This document shows positions 1 through 6,495 of a DNA stretch of 42,624 bases, piece after piece. The first letter of the stretch is position 1; every line of letters starts with the position of its first letter. The DNA lies in assembly GCF_029893235.1 (NCBI RefSeq), contig NZ_JARXWE010000026.1, forward strand, positions 1-42,624. The letters run 5' to 3'. Made by a program: the position numbers and the translations under genes. The notes beneath the pieces are model-generated. The model searched no databases. It had not been told where the DNA came from and saw nothing but the letters and a program-made list of their open reading frames with translations. Source of the stretch: Dysgonomonas sp. PH5-45. GTDB lineage: Bacteria; Bacteroidota; Bacteroidia; Bacteroidales; Dysgonomonadaceae.

Positions 1-76
1 GATTGAGCAAATGTTCAACGCGCTTATTTCATTGATAATAAATAATTTAACTAAACAAATCAGCGAATTGTTTCAA

Positions 77-1609
77 CTACTGATTCGCATTATTTTCCAA
101 TTCCTTTATTTTTCCATAACGTAACTCTGCCACTTTACCGTAATCGCCTTCGCGCTCAGCCTTGTCGGCTTGAAATTTGGCGTCTTCTATTTCTATTTTA
201 TATTGCTGTATTTGGTTAATGACATCTTTTTCCGATTGCCATTTGGCTTTCAAGTCTTTTTCTTCTTCTTTCAGTTCACTGATTTGTTTATTCAATGAGG
301 CCTCCTTTTCTTTATCGTTATCCCGCTTGATGGCCTCGCGTTCTATTTCGAGTTGTTTTATACGCCGGCTTTTTTCGTCCAGCTCCTCAGGAACGGAATC
401 CACCTCCATGCGCAGTTTAGCCGCGGCTTCGTCCATCAGGTCGATAGCTTTATCGGGCAAAAAACGGTCAGTTATATACCGGCTCGAAAGCTGAACAGCG
501 GCAACAATAGCTTCGTCTTTGATATGTACCTTGTGGTGATTTTCGTATTTTTCTTTTAATCCTCGAAGGATGGAAATAGCATCCATCTCGCAGGGTTCAT
601 CTACCATAACAATCTGAAAACGACGTTCCAAGGCTTTGTCTTTCTCAAAATATTTTTGATATTCGTTGAGGGTTGTTGCTCCGATGGCTCTCAGCTCTCC
701 ACGGGCAAGGGCGGGTTTTAGGATATTTGCGGCATCCATAGCGCCTTCGCTTTTTCCGGCTCCTACAAGGGTATGAATTTCGTCAATGAAAAGAATTATA
801 TCTCCCTCCGATTTTATAACTTCGTTCACAACCGACTTCAGACGCTCTTCAAATTCGCCTTTATATTTAGCTCCGGCAATGAGAGCCCCCATATCGAGCG
901 AATAAATTTGCTTACTTTTCAGATTTTCGGGCACATCACCCCTGACTATACGGTATGCCAACCCCTCGGCAATAGCAGTTTTTCCTGTTCCCGGTTCGCC
1001 GATAAGTATAGGGTTATTTTTAGTACGGCGGCTTAGTATCTGGAGCACACGCCTTATTTCTTCGTCACGCCCTATAACAGGGTCGAGCTTACCATCTCTG
1101 GCTCTTTGGGTAAGGTTGATTGCATATTTTTCGAGCGACTGGTAAGTGTCTTCCGCCGACTGGCTGTTCACTTTGCTACCTTTCCGTAATTCGGCAATAG
1201 CCGCTTCAAGTTCTTTTTGCGATACTCCGGCATCTTTCATTATCTGAGCAGCTGCGCTTTTGGCCGAAAGGATACCTAACAGCAGGTGTTCTATAGAAAC
1301 ATATTGGTCGCCCATATCTTTCGACAGATTAATGGCTTTTTCCAAAGCGTTATTACTCTCCCTACTTAAATATGGTTCTCCACCCGAAACTTTTGGATAA
1401 GACTCTATATCCTTACCTAATAATGAAGTAACATGCGCAGGATTAACTCCCAGTTTTTGGAAGAGAAAATTTACAATATTTTCGCCTGTCAAAATTACTC
1501 CCATCAGTAAGTGGGAAGGTTCAACAGACTGCTGATTGTTTTCTTTTACAACTTCAATAGCCTTTTGTACAGCTTCTTGCGATTTGATCGTAAAATTATT
1601 GAAATTCAT
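77..1609 (-). CDS. clpB: ClpB-type disaggregase lacking the second ATPase domain (truncated)
   Basis: The 510-residue product matches the first part of ClpB, the AAA+ disaggregase that works with DnaK on aggregated proteins. Visible in order: Clp N domain with two repeats (about 1-145); first ATPase domain with Walker A GEPGTGKT (204-211), Walker B ILFIDE (272-277) and the ALERRF arginine-finger region (326-331); and a charged coiled-coil middle domain from about 408 to the end. Full ClpB is normally about 860 residues, with a second ATPase domain after the middle domain. Here a TAG stop follows the middle domain, and none of the three frames in the remaining 76 bases looks like ClpB. It may be a disrupted gene, a sequencing error, or a true short form. 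Start at 1609 fits the usual ClpB N-terminus. Confidence 0.85.
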   Translation of the reverse strand: MNFNNFTIKSQEAVQKAIEVVKENNQQSVEPSHLLMGVILTGENIVNFLFQKLGVNPAHVTSLLGKDIESYPKVSGGEPYLSRESNNALEKAINLSKDMGDQYVSIEHLLLGILSAKSAAAQIMKDAGVSQKELEAAIAELRKGSKVNSQSAEDTYQSLEKYAINLTQRARDGKLDPVIGRDEEIRRVLQILSRRTKNNPILIGEPGTGKTAIAEGLAYRIVRGDVPENLKSKQIYSLDMGALIAGAKYKGEFEERLKSVVNEVIKSEGDIILFIDEIHTLVGAGKSEGAMDAANILKPALARGELRAIGATTLNEYQKYFEKDKALERRFQIVMVDEPCEMDAISILRGLKEKYENHHKVHIKDEAIVAAVQLSSRYITDRFLPDKAIDLMDEAAAKLRMEVDSVPEELDEKSRRIKQLEIEREAIKRDNDKEKEASLNKQISELKEEEKDLKAKWQSEKDVINQIQQYKIEIEDAKFQADKAEREGDYGKVAELRYGKIKELENNANQ

Positions 1610-1942
1610 ATATATTTATTGTTTTTATTTATTTGATTAGACTTTATATTGACACAGTGTATATTTCAAATTCTTTGCCAATAAATTATTTAGTGTCAAT
1701 CTGACAGAAACAGCAGATATTTAGGAGAGAGGGTGCAAAATAGGGTAATAAGAACTTAATCAACTGATTATAACAACGGTTCTTTTTGCATTTTGGGAAT
1801 AAACGCATAAAGAAATGGGATATAGTGCCTGTTTGACAGATAAATAGTATTTTTGGGGGCAGGTAAATAGTGTGTCATCAAAAGTATACACTATTTCCTT
1901 ACGATAGTATGATAGGCGTAACGGAGTTACATAGATAAGTGA
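1610..1942. other. Intergenic region between clpB and the cassette array
   Basis: I see no gene in these 333 bases. The clpB-proximal part should hold the clpB promoter and contains TGTCA-N3-TGACA (1694-1706) and the palindrome ACACAGTGT (1652-1660). Further right there are weak inverted repeats: AAGAAC / GTTCTT around 1750-1790, and AAATAGTGT / ACACTATTT around 1865-1895. No integrase gene or clear attI is present. Confidence 0.6.
1694..1706. promoter_or_regulatory. Candidate operator upstream of clpB (TGTCA-N3-TGACA)
   Basis: A perfect 5-3-5 inverted repeat (TGTCA AT C TGACA) lies about 85 bases upstream of the clpB start, and the palindrome ACACAGTGT lies at 1652-1660. Position and symmetry suggest a regulator site for a heat-shock gene. 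I cannot name the regulator, and a chance palindrome of this length is possible. Confidence 0.3.
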
Positions 1943-1970
1943 GTTGTGCGTCAGCTGGCGAAGTGCGTTT
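1943..1970 (+). repeat. Orphan cassette junction: GTTGTGC plus conserved downstream tail
   Basis: The GTTGTGC box at 1943-1949, followed by GGCGAAGTGCG, resembles the sequence just after the hairpin ending at 2610 (GTTGTGCG then GGCGA) and the one ending at 3907 (GTTGGGT then GCGAAGTGCG). It would be the left boundary of the first cassette. No matching left arm is seen upstream, so it is either an attI-like site or the remains of a damaged attC. Confidence 0.45.
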
Positions 1971-2002
1971 TTGATAAGAATATTTACGAATGAAAAGATA
2001 TT

Positions 2003-2479
2003 ATGAATGAATATTCAGTAGAATTAAGGGATAATATTGAAAAAATATGTGACCATTATGCAAAAAATGAAACCTTTGATTTTTTGCAAAGAATAATCTA
2101 TTTTATGATGGAATGTCTAACTTACCACATTCCTGAAAAGTATTTTTTGATTTCTAAGAAATATATAGCAGTATTTATCAAAGACGCATTGAAAATATGG
2201 AAAGAAGGCGGTCAGGAAAAAGAATTATCCAAAATAAGGACAATTTATATTAACAGAATGACCGAGACAAAACCATTGGGAAAAATACAGAAAAATAAAA
2301 AGGAAAATGCTGTAATGAATTGTATGCAATGGGTATTATATAACGGATTGAATGATTCTCAAAATCAATTTGCTTATGATTTTCTTGAATTATTTATCAA
2401 TGAATTAAAAATTGTTGAAGTTAAAGAAGAGCACATAAAAAACTCTTTATGTAAATATTTTGAAGAAATAATAAATTGA
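2003..2479 (+). CDS. Unknown 158-residue protein (cassette 1)
   Basis: I do not recognise the family. The product is soluble, rich in Lys, Glu, Ile and aromatic residues, predicted mostly helical, with no signal peptide, membrane segment or metal-binding motif. It is the only gene between the boundary at 1943 and the hairpin at 2513-2610, so it would be the cargo of cassette 1 (about 660 bases). Cassette genes often encode small accessory functions, including immunity or toxin-antitoxin proteins, but nothing in this sequence shows which. The start at 2003 is the only reasonable ATG, in AT-rich sequence and about 60 bases after the boundary. Confidence 0.7.
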   Translation: MNEYSVELRDNIEKICDHYAKNETFDFLQRIIYFMMECLTYHIPEKYFLISKKYIAVFIKDALKIWKEGGQEKELSKIRTIYINRMTETKPLGKIQKNKKENAVMNCMQWVLYNGLNDSQNQFAYDFLELFINELKIVEVKEEHIKNSLCKYFEEIIN

Positions 2480-2512
2480 GAACTAATAATAAGCGATATA
2501 AATCCGCCGAAC

Positions 2513-2610
2513 AGCCAACAAGTGGTTTGGCGTCAGGCGGGGTTTAGATGGGACTTGACGTTTCGGTTGGACTTCGTCCCGCCCGAACGCCAAGCCACCG
2601 ACCGTTGTGC
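2513..2610 (+). repeat. attC-like imperfect hairpin, site 1
   Basis: The left box AGCCAAC (2513-2519) and right box GTTGTGC (2604-2610) bound a long imperfect inverted repeat. The arms contain GGTTTGGCGT facing ACGCCAAGCC, then GGCGGG facing CCCGCC with unequal unpaired bases between, and an inner GGGAC / GTCCC. This box-spacer-box plan with bulged bases on one side is that of integron attC sites. The right box departs from GTTRRRY at one position (T in place of a purine), so this site may be less canonical or partly decayed. Confidence 0.6.
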
Positions 2611-2666
2611 GCAAGCCGGCGACAGCTTATGTGAAAATAGAAACAATGTAAATTTATAAAAACGAA

Positions 2667-3773
2667 ATGGCAACAGACGGAGTAAAAATTATAGATGGCG
2701 ACATGGCATTTGACATTTACAGTACTTTCTTTGAAAAGTATAACAATGGCGTAACTGTAGAAGAATTGAAACATATCTATGAAACAGACAGAAAGGTGTG
2801 GATGTCTTTTCCTATTGATTACGAAATCTTTGTTACGACATATGCGCTTGCATTTTGGGAAATCGGAGAACTGACTGACGAAATATTAACCGAAGTGAAG
2901 AGCGTTATTGACCGCAAGGCAGGTGTAACGGATTGGGCGGAACAATGTGGCACAGTAGCAGGAAAAGCGCGTCAGAAAGAATTAGAAAAATTCCTGATAA
3001 AAATAAGCCAACCCAAAACGAGACCAAAAAAACGCACCCTTCCTGCAAAACCCAAAATCGGAGAGGTTGAGCAACAAATTATCGAAGAAGCCGAAAAATA
3101 TAGAGTTCTTGGCGAATTTGACAAGGCTAAAACCTTATACAAAAAACTGTTGACAGAGAAACCAGATTTACATGATGTACGTTTAAAGTATATCAAGTTG
3201 CTTTGCTATATACCGCAAACTCAAATAACGGCGAATAAAAGTCGCCTTGAAGAAATATATAATACAACTATTATGAGCGATTGTTTTATCGCTATTGCTT
3301 ATTCCACTTCACTAAATGCACCCCACTTTGAAATTATCAAAACACATACCGGTTGGGCTGAAATAGAAGAACAATGCCAATACATGATTGCACACAGGGA
3401 TGTAGATAAAATGGAAGCCTCGACAAGGAGAAAAAATAAAATACTTGATTGTTGGTATCTCAATGTTCATTTAAGGTTGTTCAGCGCATTGATGGCACAG
3501 GGAAAATATGCTGAAGCCATAAAAGTAAAGGAAGATTTCGTACAATTCGACTATTCGCGCCACAAAGAATTTTCAATGATAAGTAGTGACTTTGAAGATA
3601 TTTACCAATGCTATCTGTTATTATATAACGATGAAGAAACGCAGAAATTCCGTAAAAAATGCGAAACAGAATGGACTCGTGATAAAATTGATCTTGGCGG
3701 TTGGTATTGGGATAGGGAGTTTATTTATTGGGAAGAAAATCTTACAAAAAACGGAATATATTTGAGGCTATAA
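2667..3773 (+). CDS. Unknown 368-residue protein with a TPR-like segment (cassette 2)
   Basis: I cannot give a function. The N-terminal 85 residues form an acidic helical domain with aromatic-rich stretches (ALAFWEIGELTDEI near 60-73). A Lys/Pro-rich linker covers about 115-132. Residues 135-175 read like a tetratricopeptide helix pair (EAEKYRVLGEFDKAKTLY). The C-terminal half is Trp/Tyr-rich and helical (ALMAQGKYAEAIKVKEDF looks like another TPR). There is no signal peptide or membrane segment. The gene is the sole cargo between hairpin sites 1 and 2 (about 1.3 kb), and its stop lies only 7 bases before site 2, as is usual in cassettes. A peptide- or protein-binding role is plausible from the repeats but is inference. 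Confidence 0.75.
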   Translation: MATDGVKIIDGDMAFDIYSTFFEKYNNGVTVEELKHIYETDRKVWMSFPIDYEIFVTTYALAFWEIGELTDEILTEVKSVIDRKAGVTDWAEQCGTVAGKARQKELEKFLIKISQPKTRPKKRTLPAKPKIGEVEQQIIEEAEKYRVLGEFDKAKTLYKKLLTEKPDLHDVRLKYIKLLCYIPQTQITANKSRLEEIYNTTIMSDCFIAIAYSTSLNAPHFEIIKTHTGWAEIEEQCQYMIAHRDVDKMEASTRRKNKILDCWYLNVHLRLFSALMAQGKYAEAIKVKEDFVQFDYSRHKEFSMISSDFEDIYQCYLLLYNDEETQKFRKKCETEWTRDKIDLGGWYWDREFIYWEENLTKNGIYLRL

Positions 3774-3778
3774 TACCA

Positions 3779-3909
3779 GCACCCAACACGCGGTTTGGCC
3801 TAATGCGGGGTGTATTCCCGCAGAAAATCCTGTCGGATTTTCAAGCGTTCACACCCGCGCAAACATTTGTGAAACCCCGCACTACAGCAAGCCGCCGGAC
3901 GTTGGGTGC
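3779..3909 (+). repeat. attC-like imperfect hairpin, site 2 (canonical boxes)
   Basis: The ends are a perfect 9-base inverted repeat, GCACCCAAC (3779-3787) and GTTGGGTGC (3901-3909). They contain ACCCAAC, which fits RYYYAAC, and GTTGGGT, which fits GTTRRRY, the two outer attC boxes. Inside, CGGTTTG faces CAAGCCGCCG with extra bases on one side, and TGCGGGG faces CCCCGCA. The centre holds a separate perfect stem, GAAAATCC / GGATTTTC with loop TGTC. Length between box ends is 127 bases, within the known attC range. Confidence 0.7.
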
Positions 3910-3943
3910 AATAAGCGAAGTGCGAAAATTTAACAGAAAATAA

Positions 3944-4486
3944 ATGAAAAATTTAAAAGGAATATTAGTTGTATTAATAGGAGTTCCTCTTCTTATATGG
4001 GGGTTGAATATTCTGATTTTTCCGAAAAATGATGGAGAAAAATATGTAGATGAATATATTAATAATTCGGTTGTAATTAATGTAGAAGATTCTGATATAG
4101 ATTTTGAATTTAAAATAAAGACAGTATATACAGGAATACAAACGGCGTTTTTAAGAGGGAAAATATCAGGAAGAAAAGTCAAGACAATGTCATTTTATGA
4201 CAAAAACTATAAAAAGTATTTTATGTTATTCGATATTCTTTACAAACCAACCTCAGGAACAATAATAAAAGCCAATGTGAACAAATACGACTTAGATAGC
4301 CCTGATTATGGAACAAAAGAAAATCCGATACCTATTTTCATGTTGGATATACCAAAATACGCAGATAATCCAAGTTACATGAAAGCCAAAATAACAGATG
4401 AACAATATTGTAATACAGTAAAGTTCTATCTTTCGTATATGATGTCTAAAAGAGAATTTAAAAAACGATTTGAAAAAAATAATTAA
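3944..4486 (+). CDS. Unknown membrane-anchored 180-residue protein (cassette 3)
   Basis: No family is recognised. One hydrophobic segment at residues 5-25 (GILVVLIGVPLLIWGLNILIF) is followed by a hydrophilic domain of about 150 residues with alternating beta-like stretches. The likely topology is an N-terminal anchor with the rest outside the cytoplasm. There is no lipobox Cys and no catalytic motif that I can see. The gene follows site 2 by about 35 bases and is followed about 80 bases later by the damaged site 3. It shares orientation with the other two cassette genes. Confidence 0.7.
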   Translation: MKNLKGILVVLIGVPLLIWGLNILIFPKNDGEKYVDEYINNSVVINVEDSDIDFEFKIKTVYTGIQTAFLRGKISGRKVKTMSFYDKNYKKYFMLFDILYKPTSGTIIKANVNKYDLDSPDYGTKENPIPIFMLDIPKYADNPSYMKAKITDEQYCNTVKFYLSYMMSKREFKKRFEKNN

Positions 4487-4565
4487 AGCTTCTTGTAGGA
4501 GAAATTTATGAATAACAATAGAGTAATAAACTTGTTCAGACAAAAAATTGCAAGAATATAATACT

Positions 4566-4644
4566 GCACCCAACACGCGGTTTGGCCTAATGCGGGTGTA
4601 CACCCGCAGAAACTTTCGTCTAAACTTGAAAGTTTCCCACCCGC
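4566..4644 (+). repeat. attC-like hairpin, site 3, right half missing
   Basis: GCACCCAAC and the following bases (4566-4600) match the left arm of site 2 almost base for base. The centre has a GCGGGTGTACACCCGC palindrome and a stem GAAACTTT / AAAGTTTC, in the same place as the central stem of site 2 but with different bases. After CCCACCCGC (4636-4644) the sequence leaves the repeat. The expected right arm and GTTGGGT box are absent, and a fragment of a surface-protein gene begins instead. Confidence 0.65.
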
Positions 4645-4965
4645 AGGTAGTGTCTTTGCCTCCGTATACCTCCAGTCCTTTGTGTTCGTCTTTGTCGAAG
4701 CTGTTGGCAGTAGCCAGAGGGTTTAAGGATTCAGCCAGGTCTCCGGCCAGCGATTGCAGATCTACCTGCGGCAAGCCGAATCCTTTGGCTGAATTAACTA
4801 ATGGGTAGTTCGAATATTTTGTTCCGTCTTCGAGCTGGAGCAATGTCCCATCATGAGGGTTCAGGTTCAGCCCTATAGTTACCTGAGCCGACAATGACCG
4901 GCTTGTACAGAATAGGGCTACCAACATGGTCAGGATGAGAAAAGTGGGGACTATTTTTTATTCAT
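4645..4965 (-). pseudogene. Fragment of a FISUMP-family secreted protein (N-terminus only)
   Basis: The readable frame from 4927 down gives a signal-peptide-like start ending in LSAQVTIG, then DGTLLQLEDG, GFGLPQVDLQSL and GLEVYGGKD. These line up with the N-terminal domain of the three intact paralogs to the right (QVTIG, ALLDLK, LLLPRVRLEDI, GLTVYN). Coding similarity stops at about 4645, where attC-like site 3 begins, so at least the last 400 residues are missing. The probable original ATG is at 4963-4965. One extra A in a run of six (about 4953-4958) would join it to the rest, so a one-base deletion may also have broken the start. Confidence 0.65.
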
Positions 4966-4992
4966 CGCATGCTAAGGTTTAAATGCTTTCCC

Positions 4993-6258
4993 TCAATCTT
5001 TCAACAACTCTTTCAACTGTGCGTATCGCCCTCTGACAATACCATCCTTATCCGTTAGAATGAATGTAGGTGTACCAACAATACCATAGTTGCGGAAGTT
5101 ATCGCCTTCAAAACCCTTGAAATCGCACAACTTATCGGCCCAAGGTAGTTTTGCGGATGTCTCAGCGTGAACCTCCTCGCCCGTATCGGCAGCAATAGAG
5201 ATCACCCGGATATTGTTATCGGTCAATAGTTTATATTTGCTCTTCAACTGTTCCAACTCATAATGGCAGTTACCGCAACCTGTCTCGTAAAACATTATTA
5301 GACTGAGGTGTGGTACAAACGAACTGTCGCCCACAACAATTTCCGGAGCAGGGTGCCCATTCAGCGGCAGGGTCAGATATTCGGTGCCCAATTCGGCCAA
5401 CAAGTAATCTTTGCCATACTTGCTGAACATACGGATAAACGACTGTGTAAGTTCGCGACGCAGAGGAATATCGCTTATCTTGTCGAGCATATGTTTGCTA
5501 TCGTTCAACAGGAGGCTGTCGTTACCCATCGCCGATTCGTACCAGAACTGTATCGTTGGTTCCCAGAAACCACTGGTATATAGATCGTGAAAATCCAGTT
5601 TCCGTGAAATAAAACGATGCTGTTCCACAATAATACTATCGGGATGGATATCCAAAGAACTACCCAGGCTTGTCAGGCAACCAAGGATCTCCACCATACG
5701 GGCGGCATACAGAGGACTCGCTGATATATCTTTCCTGAATTTTTTATATTCATCATTTATACTTTCCAACTGTTGAAGAGGACTGGCAAAAGGGGATATT
5801 GTTGTTCCAGAATTCATTACCTCATTGTAATTCCCGAGTATGCGCCCTTGACGGGCAAACGACTCCAACAAATAGGTATTCTCGGGAGAACCGGAGAAAA
5901 TACCGCTGTCGGGCGAATCACCTTCCTTGACACAAATCTCCTTTTCTCCGTTGATTATCATATTGATAGAGGTATGGGTGGTTGGCACCGATAGGTTACC
6001 CACACCACGGTACGAAGCATAACCGGCAGGCAGTGTAAACGATGCCTTGCCTACCGAATCGAGCCTGCCCACAGCCACCGTATCGCGGGCGGTGCCCTGT
6101 TTCAGGGTGAAGACATATTGCAGGTAGTTGCACGAAGGCAGGTGCATCTCGATGGTTTGGGCGGAAACATCGACTCCTGTTCTCCCACAGAGGAGAAGGA
6201 ACAATCCTACCCGGAGAGGAAAACAAAAAAATATGTGCTTTATTTTACTTATTATCAT
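4993..6258 (-). CDS. Secreted thioredoxin-like (TlpA/ResA-type) thiol-disulfide protein
   Basis: The 421-residue product has a hydrophobic signal (about 14-30, ending near VSAQ). A beta-rich N-terminal domain resembling the DUF4369-type region of Bacteroidetes thioredoxin proteins follows, then a helical middle. The C-terminal thioredoxin fold (from about 300) carries a CGNC redox pair (328-331) and a cis-proline region GTPTF (395-399). It should act outside the cytoplasm as a disulfide reductase or oxidase; its partner is unknown. I place the start at the ATG at 6258 because the longer frame would use TTG. The gene lies between the pseudogene fragment and three intact FISUMP proteins on the same strand, which may be accident or a link to folding of cysteine-containing surface proteins. 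Confidence 0.8.
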   Translation of the reverse strand: MIISKIKHIFFCFPLRVGLFLLLCGRTGVDVSAQTIEMHLPSCNYLQYVFTLKQGTARDTVAVGRLDSVGKASFTLPAGYASYRGVGNLSVPTTHTSINMIINGEKEICVKEGDSPDSGIFSGSPENTYLLESFARQGRILGNYNEVMNSGTTISPFASPLQQLESINDEYKKFRKDISASPLYAARMVEILGCLTSLGSSLDIHPDSIIVEQHRFISRKLDFHDLYTSGFWEPTIQFWYESAMGNDSLLLNDSKHMLDKISDIPLRRELTQSFIRMFSKYGKDYLLAELGTEYLTLPLNGHPAPEIVVGDSSFVPHLSLIMFYETGCGNCHYELEQLKSKYKLLTDNNIRVISIAADTGEEVHAETSAKLPWADKLCDFKGFEGDNFRNYGIVGTPTFILTDKDGIVRGRYAQLKELLKD

Positions 6259-6436
6259 ATGTTTAATCAAATTATTCTAAGTATAATGTTGGTAGGCTTC
6301 ACTTGAGAAATCATCCAATCTTCGAATGCGAAGGGCGAAAAAGGTAACAAACTAAACAAATGTGACGTTTTCTTTGATGTTTTCTTTTTGAAAGTTACTT
6401 TTTCTTTATCCCAAAGACAGCCTGATAATTACAAGG

Positions 6437-6462
6437 GGGCAGTTACCCATTCGTAACTGCCC
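6437..6462 (-). terminator. Hairpin downstream of the FISUMP operon
   Basis: A perfect 10-base stem, GGGCAGTTAC / GTAACTGCCC, with a 6-base loop sits about 35 bases after the end of the last FISUMP gene on the minus strand. A short T-containing stretch (CCTTGTAATT) follows on that strand. It probably ends the operon, though the U-tract is weak. Confidence 0.6.
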
Positions 6463-6495
6463 ATATATAGATAATTTTAATATCCAATTATTAAA

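Noticed and set aside
4292-4644. Continuation of the FISUMP fragment into the cassette on the minus strand
   Set aside because: The frame stays open through the hairpin and cassette 3, but similarity to the paralogs stops at about 4645, and the rest is antisense to a better gene.
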